Part shown: piece after piece, positions 23,077 to 33,983 of the stretch
Layout of the letters: each line of letters starts with the position of its first letter
How positions within the stretch are numbered: position 1 is the first letter of the stretch
From: Argyresthia goedartella
Taxonomy: Eukaryota; Arthropoda; Insecta; Lepidoptera; Argyresthiidae
Length of the DNA stretch: 64,000 nucleotides
NCBI GenBank assembly: GCA_949825045.1
Contig: OX463822.1
Span: 32,552,703-32,616,702 of the forward strand
Direction: 5' to 3'
The notes under the pieces: generated by a model
What the model was told of the DNA's origin: nothing
What the model saw: only the letters and a program-made list of their open reading frames with translations
The model's database searches: none
Position numbers and translations under genes: made by a program

Positions 23077-23200
23077 CAGTGTGACCAGATTCAGTATTTT
23101 AATACTTTTTCAGTATATTTCATCGATTTTTCCGAACATCAGTATATTTTCAGGTATATTGCTGGGAGTCAGTATTTTTGGGTATATTATGGTTGACGTT
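23077..23200. repeat. hAT left subterminal motif cluster
   Basis: CAGTATTTT, CAGTATATTTC, CAGTATATTTTC and CAGTATTTTTG recur within 125 bp of the left end. Related motifs (CAGTATTTTTATTGG, CGGTATATTTCAGTA, CGGTATTTTCG) lie at 25976-26055 near the right end. In hAT elements such clusters are known to bind transposase. Confidence 0.7.
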
Positions 23201-23394
23201 ATGGCAACACCGTAGTGAGTGATCGTCCTTGGGACAATGTTTGCGGAATTCCCCGGAACGCGAACATTGGCTGGGGGCTTTCCCGGATTTAGTTTATACA
23301 TGTTATCTATGAGCAAAGATGAGTAAGTTACAGATATGACAAGAAAGACGGCCGTCGCCGGCGTTGTAGTATTGTAATACTACCTATACAATTA

Positions 23395-23579
23395 TCAATC
23401 AATACGTAGTATAAATCAGAGTTGCACAATGTATGTTCGCCTAAAACTTTACAACTGCTGGACCGATTTTAATGCGGTTTGCAACATTAGATATAGTGTA
23501 ATTTCCAGATTTCATACATTCAAATCCGTTTGTTTCATGAATATCAGTCTACCCGGACGAATTCGGGACGGACCGCTAG
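23395..23579 (+). mobile_element. Helitron-like short element inside the hAT
   Basis: Has the pattern of short lepidopteran Helitron relatives: ACTGCTGGACCGATTTTAAT, later CGGGACGGACCGCTAG, followed by T. CTAG before T is the standard Helitron 3' end. The 5' TC end near 23395 is uncertain, so the boundaries are approximate. Confidence 0.45.
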
Positions 23580-23852
23580 TTTATCTATAATTTTCAAAAC
23601 AACGTCTAGTTTTTAAGTTTTCAGTTGCATGAATAGGTAGTAGTTAGACATAAAAGATACTTAATTACTAGTATTAAATCGTCTAATACGGTTCAAGTGA
23701 AATGATTGTCTCTTCTGCACTCGACTTAATCTTTGAGGACTTTCTTTCGATAATTCGGGAATTTCCCCAAAATAGGAGATGTTTTTGTCATCATATAAAT
23801 AGATTGCGATTTTCGTTATTTTTATTTACTTAGTTGCATCCATCCGGACAGC

Positions 23853-25955
23853 ATGTCTAGTTTTCAGCAAAGTTATTTAGCTAAGTGGGAACAAATTCCG
23901 GAATTTTCTTCGTGGCTTTCACGTTATAAAGATGATGAGTTCACCGCATTTTGTAAAGCATGCAATGCGAAACTGCAAAGTAGATTAGCATCTATAAAAC
24001 AGCATGCAAATACTGAAAAGCATAAATCGAACTTGATAAAATATAAAGGACAGTCAAAGGTAAGCATAACTCGCTTTACTTACCTAGTTCAAGGAGTTTT
24101 GATATATTTTAATTCAAAGTTAATCATCCTGGTTTTGTTTCCAAAATAACCAAGTATTTTTTCATTTAATTTTCAGGTTGATACATTTTTCAAAAAGGCC
24201 CCACTGAAAGACGAAGTCAAGAAAGCTGAGCTGCGTTTATGCAGTTTTCTGTCGGAACACAATATCCCATTTAGAGCTATGGACCATCTTAGTGAAGTTC
24301 TAGTGAAGTGTTTTACCGATTCCGATATTGCGAAAGAATTTTCCTGCAAGAGAACCAAAGCAGCTGCTATAACTTATAATGTTTTAGGACCCGAATTCGA
24401 AAAAGATATGATTGAGGACATACTTCGTACTGCATCTCCTTCAGGTAAACCAGTATATTCAATTATAATCGATGAGAGTACAGATGTTGCGACAGTCAAA
24501 GTATTGGCGATAGTAATTAAATACTTCTCTGAAACTAAATGTACTGTACAAACCAAATTCCTTGATTTAGTTGATTTAAGTGGTGAGACCGCAGGTCATT
24601 TATTTAATTCGTTGTCATCAAAATTATCCGAATTAGGTTTAGAAATAAAAGACGTAATAGGATTCGCTGCTGATACTACGAATGTGATGTTTGGTCAACA
24701 CTCTGGCATTGTTGCAAAAATTAAAGAAGTAAACCCAAAGTGCTTTTTCATAAAATGTGTTTGTCACTCTGCAGCATTAAGTGTTAGCCACGCCTGTAAA
24801 ATACTGCCTAGAAATTTAGAACAAATAGTAAAAGAAGTATATGGATATTTTTCTCAAAGCAGCAAGCGTCAAAGAGAATTTGCTGAGTTCCAAAATTTCA
24901 CAGACACTGAAAATCACAGAATCTTGCGTCATTACGACATAAGGTGGCTTTCACTTCATGCCTGTATTAGTAGAATAATTGAGCAGTGGAGGGCATTGCA
25001 ATTGTTCTTTCAAGACCAATACTTGAGTGATCGCAATATGTCATCAGAATTTTTATATAATTCTTTTACCACTGATATAAACAAATTGTACTTTCACTTT
25101 TTGGACTACATTTTGCCGATTGTAAACAAATTTAACGTAATTTTTCAAGGCGACTATCCGTGCATTGATAGACTGTATGATGATGCATCTAGTATGTACT
25201 TGTCGATTTTGGGTTGCTTCATGAAAACTAATTACATCAAACATACAGAAAATGTATTTACCTTAGACCCAAAGTCACATGTAAATTATTTGCCATTGAA
25301 AGATATGTACTTAGGTATTCAAGTGGGCCAAGAATTAATCAAACACAGGGGAAATGTAAACATGAAAGAACAGATTGCTGAGTTTTTCAGAAGGTGCCAA
25401 TCATTTTTAATTGAGCTAAGCACGCAATTGAAATCACGTTTGCCTTTTGAAAATCCAGTTTTTAAAGAACTAAAATTTCTTGACCCACACACTGCCGTGC
25501 ATAAAGAATTTCGCAGTTTACGAAATGTAATAGAAACTTTCCCATGCGAAGTACAGCCAGAACAAATGCAGTTAATCGACGAAGAATATAGAACCCTAAA
25601 GTTTGATCGCGAAGTAAGTGATTTGTTACAATCTTCGAGCACTGGCTCACCCATCTCATGTGAACAATTTTGGGTGGAAGTTGGGAAAATTTCTAACAGT
25701 GATGGCATGTTAAAATACAAAAATATAACTAGTTTTAGTAAATCTCTGCTATGTATATCGAATGCTGCATGCGAGCGCATATTTTCACAGATAAATTTAA
25801 TAAAAACGGACCAAAGAAATAGATTTGTAAACAAAAATGTGTCAGCAATTTTAAAAACAAAGCAAGGTGTTAAGGATGAAGGAGGTTGTGTAAAATTTAA
25901 TCCTTCGAAAAAGATGTTAAAATATAACTCTAACATTTATTGTGAAAATGAATAA
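23853..25955 (+). CDS. hAT transposase, two exons, 661 residues
   Basis: DNA transposase catalysing cut-and-paste movement of the surrounding element. Exon 1 is 23853-24059 (69 codons), exon 2 is 24177-25955 (592 codons plus stop); the 117-bp intron starts GTAAGC and ends TTTTCAG, phase 0. Exon 1 encodes a BED-type zinc finger, C34-x2-C37-x13-H51-x5-H57. The catalytic core shows Asp168 in IIIDESTD and Asp235 in FAADTTNVM, then CVCHSAALSVSHACK and YDIRWLSLH. The C-terminal dimerisation region has NAACERIFSQ with Glu602. Length and order fit hAT transposases. The ATG at 23853 is chosen because it precedes the zinc finger. Without the intron the second exon would appear as a 558-codon frame from 24279. 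Confidence 0.92.
24060..24176 (+). other. Intron of the hAT transposase
   Basis: The donor GTAAGC follows AAAG and the acceptor TTTTCAG precedes GTTGAT. Removing it joins two open frames in phase without a stop. It is AT-rich, as expected for a short insect intron. Confidence 0.85.
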
Positions 25956-26202
25956 ATAAAACCTGTTAAGAAAATCAGTATTTTTATTGGTATATCTGTC
26001 CTATGTAAATCGGTATATTTCAGTATTTTTTTGAGGTGCCTCGGTATTTTCGTAAAATTTAATCTGGTCACACTGCGGAGAGCCTGCACTGCACAAATCA
26101 CGTATTATTTGTTTCATCACCTACCTTATCGAATTGTTTTAAGTGCAATAAATAGCAAATAGTTATTAAAGTGTTAGGAAGTGTATGTTTAGGAATAGTA
26201 CA

Positions 26203-26288
26203 ATGGTTGTTTACTGTACTGTTTGTACGAACAATACGAAGAAAAGACAAGATATTTCATGCTTCAATTATCCCAAGGAGTATTCTAG
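26203..26288 (+). CDS. Possible first coding exon of a THAP-domain gene
   Basis: Starts at ATG 26203 and runs 86 nt to a good donor (AG then GTATGTAAAT). The 28 residues contain C-x2-C at the N terminus (YCTVC) and CFNYPKEYSR, which resembles the opening of the THAP zinc finger (C-x2-4-C, then F-x-F/Y-P-K). THAP proteins bind DNA; some are host regulators, others derive from P-element transposases. No later exon with the CxxH half was recognised in the window. Short, so tentative. Confidence 0.45.
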
Positions 26289-26384
26289 GTATGTAAATGT
26301 AAATACCAAATTATAGGTACCTATCGCACAAACCGTGCTATTTAGTTAGGTAATCGTTATTAGTTTTTTATTACCTAACTAATT

Positions 26385-26545
26385 GGGTAAATTCATAATT
26401 CATAATTCTTTATTACACACACACACACATTAAATTGAAAGGTTACATAAAGAGAAATAATATGTTCAAAGGCGAGCTTATCGAGCGGCGAGCGATCTCT
26501 AAAAAGAGATTTCTCCCAGCAAAACAACGCATGAAAGAGAAATTT
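26385..26545 (-). repeat. LINE 3' UTR fragment
   Basis: Read leftward: GCTGGGAGAAATCTCTTTTT, GAGCTCGCC-like and CCTTTGAACAT, then a TGTGTGTG run, AATAAAGAATTATGAATTATG. This is the ending of a widespread moth LINE; no coding part is present. Confidence 0.6.
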
Positions 26546-26549
26546 ATCA

Positions 26550-27130
26550 TGAAAGTGCGCAATATCTAATATCTAGTGAATCTACAAATATTTCGAATAG
26601 TCTTTTGCATGTGCATATATTCACGGCTATATTCCCATAAAGGGGTAGCCAGGGCTGTAGGATCACATAAGCAATCCTACAGCCACGTTCAGGAATTTTG
26701 GGGGTAAGTGTTCATAGTAACAGTTAGTGACAAGTTGCTAGCTCTTCACCTAACCGATGGCCCCCTTTCTGTTACACCCTGTACTTAATACCTTAAGCAC
26801 CTAATAAAAAGATCATAACAGTTTATTTTAGTTTATTCTCTTTTGCCATCCCTACTAAAATTGGTAAGAATTCTGCACGCTCCTTCAAAGGTTTGTCTCT
26901 GTTCCTATTCTCTACTCATGTGCTTATACTAAAGAACATTGAAGGAAGTAATAAGTTAGCCACTATTCGTAACTGTAGAACTGAGAAGCTTTCAAACGTT
27001 TCTCGATAATGAAGAGCCCGGGAAACGGATATCGCGAGCGAGCCCTTCAGAAAGGAGGACCTTGCGACGCGTACCGAGGCTGAATAATAATGGATCTGTG
27101 GCCACCAGAAAAAAAAACTTTATGTCACTT
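26550..27130. other. No recognisable feature
   Basis: Mixed composition. The stretch 27000-27100 is GC-richer with several CpG (GATATCGCGAGCGAGCCC) but has no open frame. Confidence 0.35.
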
Positions 27131-27135
27131 GGCGC

Positions 27136-27393
27136 CAGTGTTGTTATTGATACGGCAAACGGAAGTGATTATATTCTCTTTGGATATGGCAATGCCGTAT
27201 ACGGCATTCCATGACTTTTTTTGAGATTATACGGCAGGCTTTTCACTACCGTTATTATGAAATACTGCAATTAATAAGATAAACATTTCTTAAATAATTA
27301 TAATACTACGGCAATTTTGTGTTTTTTTTCCCACAAATACGGCAATTTGAAACTTTAGACACGGCAATTCAACATTTTACAATAACAACACTG
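27136..27393. mobile_element. hAT-like MITE candidate
   Basis: 258 bp with perfect 14-bp terminal inverted repeats CAGTGTTGTTATTG. The motif TACGGCA or ACGGCAA recurs at least six times inside, in both orientations. The 8-bp flanks (CTTGGCGC, CTTTCGTC) do not match, so an intact target duplication is missing. Confidence 0.6.
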
Positions 27394-27663
27394 CTTTCGT
27401 CAGTGACGAAAGGTAAGATTAAACACTGTGTTTGAATGAATTACCTAAATATACTTAGTGTAAATTCAATAAAAAACGTTCACAGGTTAAATTGATGAGC
27501 CTCAATCCTTGTCCAGCTAATCGGCATTTTAAGATGGGTCATTTGTGCCCCTAATTAGGCTCATTCCGGGGTTTAAATGGGGGTCTTATTTCGAATGTCG
27601 TGTCGACCTGATGTCGACTGGTTGCCTATTAGGACCTTCACTTTGGGTTTACTGAGTCGTGTA

Positions 27664-27679
27664 CACATGCACGCGCACA

Positions 27680-27712
<33 letters not shown>

Positions 27713-27735
27713 CCTCGCATACACACACATAGCGT
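27664..27735. repeat. CA microsatellite
   Basis: An interrupted (CA)n tract of about 60 bp. A shorter one occurs at 26414-26428. Confidence 0.9.
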
Positions 27736-27883
27736 CACGTCTTTTCCCGTATAGGTTGGAAGAGGCAATAGGAACAGGTACATTCAATACTCCATTGCGT
27801 GACAGGGAGCTACCCCATCGCCTTAGCTATGGCGATTGGTGGCTAATCGCGGGTGTAAATTGTGCCACAGTCACAACCATTAA

Positions 27884-27983
27884 AGTCTTCACAAAATAAA
27901 AGGCCCGGTGGGCCAAACTAAATTCAAGCCTATTATGTCAGTGACACGGACGCTGTCACCGGGCCTTTAATTTTGTGAAGACT
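27884..27983. repeat. 100-bp foldback element
   Basis: Arms of 27 bp (27884-27910 and 27957-27983) pair at 26 of 27 positions, beginning AGTCTTCACAAAAT. The loop holds a smaller stem GTGACA / TGTCAC. No target duplication was identified. Confidence 0.8.
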
Positions 27984-28197
27984 GTAGGTAACCGCATGAC
28001 TACTAGTGATAATTTTCGAGATTAGCCATATTGCTTTCGTTTGCGTTGTCAACATGTTATAAAGGAAACAGGCTATAAAGGAAACGGGCGCCGCGCCGAC
28101 TGATTAGTATGAGTGAAACCCTTAAATATCTTATATCTTTCTGTTACAAGACTGAAACTTACAATGAATCCGCCAAGTCACTATTTCGCGCAGGCAG

Positions 28198-28386
28198 TCG
28201 AGCAAATGAGGGACATTTGCTCGACTTGGCAGAGTACTATACTTTTCTCGAAGCCTTTCAGAGCATTTTCGACCCCCTGTGACTTCGTTCTAGATCTGAT
28301 TTTTTTTGGCAAAGAGGTCTTAAACCACTTGGGATTATCGCAAAAATTTATCGTTAGATAAAACGATAAATTTTCGCAATAGTCCC
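28198..28386. repeat. Two adjacent hairpins
   Basis: GTCGAGCAAAT pairs perfectly with ATTTGCTCGAC (about 28197-28225). At 28331-28386, 25-bp arms starting GGGATTATCGC pair with three mismatches around a 6-nt loop. Confidence 0.7.
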
Positions 28387-28389
28387 GTT

Positions 28390-29290
28390 ACATCTGTGTT
28401 CGCTAATTCACGTGGGAAATCAACAATGATGATGAAATGGTAGGTTCTGGGAAACTAACAACAACCCGCGACACCCAAATGCTGACCTCCCAACTAAACG
28501 GTGCTCGTGGCTCTGTCCGCTCCAACGTTACGTAAGATGACTGCAGCAGGAAGGTCCAAAGCCAGCCAGACCCGAGCTCCCAGCTGGATCGCCGGCGGCA
28601 CTTGGACCTGAGGATATAGTGCCACCACCTTCGTTTCTACGAAGGCAAATGATGCCGTGCCGTGATGATGGTTGATGTTGACGAATTGAAACATTAATTG
28701 AGTTTTATTATTACAATGATTCATTGATTCACTTACAGGCACACGTTACAAGTAGAAAAAAAAAACTGAGAATACATTTTGACACGATCGCCCGCGGCGA
28801 TAGCCATTGAACAAGACTTGATAGAATGAATGACTAGTTGAGACATGAACCAACTTTTTAGAGACAGATAGCATAATGAAGGATAATCGATCGATCGCTC
28901 ATAGTATCGACATTACAAACTGAAATATCATGTTCTTTTGAATTAATAATCTGGGTTAACTATCTATAATACCAAATTTAATTTTATTTAATCCAGTATA
29001 TTAGAAACTTCATGGTCACTGACTACTCACTCACCGATCACCAAAATGCTAAGATACTTTTAGCAGACCTACAAGCTGCATCACATCATTATTACATGAA
29101 TGGGACAGCCAGTGAAGTTATTCCCATTATTTCCGATTGCAATGAAATCCTAATACCCGACAGTCGTTCGCTCGTAATGAAATTCCTTTAGGTTTACCTG
29201 TCAATACTGAACAAATAGAGTGGGGAATAAGATACGGAATATTGGCGGAAAATAGATAGAATTCTAGAAAAAAATGATTGCAGCTTAGGA
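28390..29290. other. No recognised gene
   Basis: A locally GC-rich segment (28490-28640) holds an 82-codon reverse frame at 28494-28742 with no known motif. The rest is AT-rich. Confidence 0.4.
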
Positions 29291-29344
29291 TACTGTTATG
29301 CATTATAACTGAACTTCTGTGAAATTGTGAACAAAGGTGGATGG

Positions 29345-29560
29345 GCAGTTTTTCCATCATTGTCCAACAGTAATGAAACTCATGACATATGAAAGCTCTT
29401 TGGGTGTACATCGTTTCATATTGTCGCAGCTAAGTTTATAGTGTTTTCGTATTTATTTATTTTTTAAATTATAAATATTTATTTACCTTTTCAACATTGT
29501 CCAACATTAATGAAACTAATATCATACGAACGCTCTTGGGGTGCACTTTGTTTCATATGG
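29345..29560. repeat. Imperfect direct duplication, about 128-bp period
   Basis: CATTGTCCAACAGTAATGAA (29360) and CATTGTCCAACATTAATGAA (29495) each start a block that continues with GCTCTTTGGG or GCTCTTGGGG and ends TTTCATATTG or TTTCATATGG. Confidence 0.65.
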
Positions 29561-29765
29561 GGCGAACGCAGCGAAGCCCCCGAATAGTCTTCGTGTTAGT
29601 TCGACATCTATAACACAAGAACACCGCGTAGTATACTGAATAAAAATGTTTTAAAAAAGTCGTGTGTTCGTGAAATTCAACACTTTCTGATCACATCATG
29701 AAATGGTTGGCCATTTCATGAAATTATAAATTCATGGTTGGCTATTTCATGATATGATCAAATTC
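29540..29765 (+). repeat. Core-family element, copy 5 (TTTCAT-type arms)
   Basis: The core GCGAAGCCCCCGAATAGTCT with CTTCGTGTTAGTTCGAC (about 29570-29610) is followed by AAGAAC, as in the other copies. To its right, ATTTCATGA and its complement recur (29697-29757); to its left are TTTCATATG variants. The boundaries are uncertain. Confidence 0.55.
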
Positions 29766-29810
29766 TACCACATTTATATTGCGTTTAAACTCCATTTTGA
29801 GGCTGTGAAA

Positions 29811-32183
29811 GTCTGCTGCAAGATGGCCCTAGGCTAGAATATCATGAATACAAAATCTGGTGCAAGACGGCCCTAGGTAAGAATATTATGAATACAAAGT
29901 CTGCTGCAAGACGGCCCTAGGCTAGAATATTATGAATACAAAGTCTGCTGCAAGACGGCCCTAGGTAATAATATTATGAATACAAAGTCTGGTGCAAGAC
30001 GGCCCTAGGCTAGAATATTATGAATACAAAGTCTGCTGCAAGACGGCCCTCGGTAAGAATATTATGAATACAAAGTCTGGTGCAAGACGGCCCTAGGTAA
30101 GAATATTATGAATACAAAGTCTGCTGCAAGACGGCCCTAGGCTAGAATATTATGAATACAAAGTCTGCTGCAAGACGGCCCTAGGTAAGAATATTATGAA
30201 TACAAAGTCTGGTGCAAGACGGCCCTAGGTAAGAATATTATGAATACAAAGTCTGCTGCAAGACGGCCCTAGGCTAGAATATTATGAATACAAAGTCTGG
30301 TGCAAGACGGCCCTAGGTAAGAATATTATGAATACAAAGTCTACTGCAAGACGGCCCTAGGCTAGAATATTATGGATACAAAGTCTGCTGCAAGACGGCC
30401 CTAGGCTAGAATATTATGAATACAAAGTCTGGTGCAAGACGGCCCTAGGCTAGAATATTATGAATACAAAGTCTGCTGCAAGACGGCCCTAGGTAAGAAT
30501 ATTATGAATACAAAGTCTGCTGCAAGACGGCCCTAGGCTAGAATATTATGAATACAAAGTCTGGTGCAAGACGGCCCTAGGTAAGAATATTATGAATACA
30601 AAGTCTGCTGCAAGACGGCCCTAGGCTAGAATATTATGAATACAAAGTCTGGTGCAAGACGGCCCTAGGTAAGAATATTATGAATACAAAGTCTACTGCA
30701 AGACGGCCCTAGGCTAGAATATTATGAATACAAAGTCTGCTGCAAGACGGCCCTAGGCTAGAATATTATGAATACAAAGTCTGGTGCAAGACGGCCCTAG
30801 GCTAGAATATTATGAATACAAAGTCTGCTGCAAGACGGCCCTAGGTAAGAATATTATGAATACAAAGTCTGCTGCAAGACGGCCCTAGGCTAGAATATTA
30901 TGAATACAAAGACTGGTGCAAGACGGCCCTAGGTAAGAATATTATGAATAAAAAGTCTGGTGCAAGACAGCCCTAGGCTAGAATATTATGAATACAAAGT
31001 CTGGTGCAAGACGGCCCTAGGTAAGAATATTATGAATACAAAGTCTGCTGCAAGACGGACCTAGGCTAAACTATCATGAATACAAAGTCTGCTGCAAGAC
31101 GGCCCTAGGTAAGAATATTATGAATACAAAGTCTGCTGCAAGACGGCCCTAGGTAAGAATATTATGAATACAAAGTCTGCTGCAAGACGGCCCTAGGTAA
31201 GAATATTATGAATACAAAGTCTGCTGCAAGACGGACCTAGGCTAAACTATCATGAATACAAAGTCTGCTGCAAGACGGACCTAGGCTAAACTATCATGAA
31301 TACAAAGTCTGCTGCAAGACGGCCCTAGGCTAGAATATTATGAATACAAAGTCTGGTGCAAGACGGCCCTAGGTAAGAATATTATGAATAAAAAGTCTGG
31401 TGCAAGACAGCCCTAGGCTAGAATATTATGAATACAAAGTCTGGTGCAAGACGGCCCTAGGTAAGAATATTATGAATACAAAGTCTGCTGCAAGACGGAC
31501 CTAGGCTAAACTATCATGAATACAAAGTCTGCTGCAAGACGGCCCTAGGTAAGAATATTATGAATACAAAGTCTGCTGCAAGACGGCCCTAGGTAAGAAT
31601 ATTATGAATACAAAGTCTGCTGCAAGACGGCCCTAGGTAAGAATATTATGAATACAAAGTCTGCTGCAAGACGGCCCTAGGTAAGAATATTATGAATACA
31701 AAGTCTGCTGCAAGACGGACCTAGGCTAAACTATCATGAATACAAAGTCTGCTGCAAGACGGCCCTAGGTAAGAATATTATGAATACAAAGTCTGCTGCA
31801 AGACGGCCCTAGGTAAGAATATTATGAATACAAAGTCTGCTGCAAGACGGCCCTAGGTAAGAATATTATGAATACAAAGTCTGCTGCAAGACGGCCCTAG
31901 GTAAGAATATTATGAATACAAAGTCTGCTGCAAGACGGACCTAGGTAAGAATATTATGAATACAAAGTCTGCTGCAAGACGGACCTAGGCTAAACTATCA
32001 TGAATACAAAGTCTGCTGCAAGACGGCCCTAGGTAAGAATATTATGAATACAAAGTCTGCTGCAAGACGGCCCTAGGTAAGAATATTATGAATACAAAGT
32101 CTGCTGCAAGACGGACCTAGGCTAAACTATCATGAATACAAAGTCTGTTGTAAGACGGATGTAGGCAAGAATATCATGAATAC
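29811..32183. repeat. 44-bp satellite, about 54 tandem copies
   Basis: The unit begins GTCTGCTGCAAGACGGCCCT and contains CCTAGG and TATTATGAATACAAA. Main variants: CTGCTG or CTGGTG, GGCTAG or GGTAAG, and a CTAAACTATCATG form. Marker variants recur at 440 bp (30951 and 31391, ten units) and 352 bp (30341 and 30693, eight units), so blocks were duplicated. No open frame crosses it; 44 is not a multiple of 3. Confidence 0.97.
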
Positions 32184-33975
32184 TTTTAATATTTGGGTGT
32201 TTAGCTAGTTTAAAAATCGCTTCCGCACCAGAAGCTCGATTCTATATCTGTGACATTAATCTCGATCGCAATGAATTTGTTTGTCATTTTGACGGGTGTT
32301 CGCCGACATCAGGGCACTTTTGATTGCGATGGCGACTGTTTTTTTGAAGAATTTGAATGAACTAAATCGCTGTTTTGACGGTTGTCGTTTCAAAATTGCA
32401 ATCACGTTCCGATACCTGTCAGAGATACAGAATCAAATAGACAATAGTTGCTCAAGTCCGCAGGAAACACGTAGATCCCACCGCCTGTACGGTCCTCCTG
32501 GGTAGTGCTATCGAACAGCAAATCAACTCTTTTCCTTTTTTTAATAAATACAGTGAAATCTATAAAAAAAACACGTGGCATTGGGGATAGAGCTACTGCA
32601 CCCGCTAACTTTCTTCCTTTTTATCCTCGGCCATAGGCGGGTACAGTTGCGTTCAACTCTCAACTCGGGCCAATGCGATCGTAGTCCCTACCACACTCGA
32701 AATAAGAACGCTACAAAGTCCTAAAAGTGTAGCTTGATGTTAGCCTGTCTGTACAGGACGACCGCGGATTACGCGAGTTAGAAAACTTAGTTATTAGTAG
32801 AAATGGGGGAACAAGAAAGTAAGAACTAAGCCAGGATTATCTGAACGGGGTTGTTCCCGCTTGACGATTTACTAAAATGACATGAACTTTTGAAATACCA
32901 CACACTAGAATACCCGATCACAACACCCATTGAATTTGCTCGGAAATTACGTTATGTATGCTTTATAATTGAGTTCGAAATGTGGGCCTGTTACAGTTTA
33001 CTGTAAAAGGCCCTTATTCTAGAAGAAAAAAATGCAAAAATCTGGCCTCTCTCGAAAAAATCTAAGCTGTCTTCTAAGATTTGGCTTTTTTAGCAAATTT
33101 ATGTCTTTAATAAAATCCATAAAAAAATACATTTTACGAAAAAATAAACAAATTGCAAACTTTTCTAGAGCTAAGAAAATGCCACTCAGCGAGGGCCACG
33201 ATATTTACGCCCATTTGCACTAAACGTAAGTTAGGCTTGTCCTAGTTAAGATTCACCTAAGCCTAAGAACAGCCTAGCTAAAAAAAATATTGCACGGACA
33301 GATTGGACTTAGGAATGGCTTAGGGTTAGTGCAATAACAGCCTAAACTAGTTTGGAAAGAACTTAAGCGATTCTTATGTTTAGTGTAAACGGGTGTCAGC
33401 CTCCTAAATTTTTGGGTGACCCCTAGTATTATAGGTGTCACTTAAACGTTGTGAAAGCGAAACAACCTGGATGTCCCTAAAAAGAGATAAGTGTCCCCTA
33501 AAATAAAGGGATTGTTGGTGAAAACGGGCTTTAGGCCCGACACAGACAACGAGAGTTAGCACTATTCCCGGATTAACTTTGACAACTCCATATTCATTTG
33601 TATGGATTTGCATAGTTAATAAGTCGTGTACTATCTGTTTGATCTAAGGGTTTGCCTAATTCTCTCTTCAAAAGATTTGCTAACTGTTGAAGAGCTTTAG
33701 CCTTAACCGGAATAATGGTCTTTCGTGAATGCATTGATAGCCTATATAATAGCTTAGACTGAATCAGAAAACAGGTTGAAACGGGAATAGCCCATCACTC
33801 GGTATGTGAGCGGAGTTGGCTTCCGTATCGTAATGTTTACTTTACCAATGATTTTAGTTTAAAATTACCTCCCAGCGAGGATTAGCTGTTTCGACGATAA
33901 TTTTCGTTATCGTTAGAAAATATCGTTGATCGCTAAACCTGGGCACAACTGTGCCTCTCGGAGAAAGCGTGACGT
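32184..33975. other. No supported gene
   Basis: AT-rich, with many CCTAAG/CTTAGG words around 33220-33370 and GTGTCCCCTAAAA repeats around 33470-33500. A family E edge (GGGCACAACTGTGCC) is at 33940-33975. Frames up to 69 codons have no domain. Confidence 0.4.
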
Positions 33976-33983
33976 TATGTTTA

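Larger units (their letters stand above)
23077..26075 (+). mobile_element. hAT transposon, complete, with 8-bp target duplication
   Basis: 2,999 bp. Ends are CAGTGTGACCAGATT at 23077-23091 and its exact reverse complement at 26061-26075. The 8-bp sequence CGGAGAGC directly abuts both ends (23069-23076 and 26076-26083). CAGT ends and 8-bp target duplications are hAT hallmarks. Inside lie subterminal repeats, a Helitron-like insertion (about 23395-23579) and a two-exon transposase with no frameshift or premature stop. Everything expected of an autonomous element is visible; activity is not shown. Confidence 0.95.

Noticed and set aside
25319..25936. 205-codon reverse-strand gene
   Set aside because: Antisense shadow of the hAT transposase exon 2, which has clear domain motifs on the forward strand.
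27128..27401. 8-bp target duplication around the hAT-like MITE
   Set aside because: The flanks CTTGGCGC and CTTTCGTC agree at only about half the positions.
28494..28742. Host exon in an 82-codon reverse frame
   Set aside because: Locally GC-rich, but no domain and no convincing splice sites; left as unassigned.
29811..32183. CRISPR array
   Set aside because: The units are contiguous 44-bp tandem repeats without unique spacers, in an insect-type genome with no cas genes.
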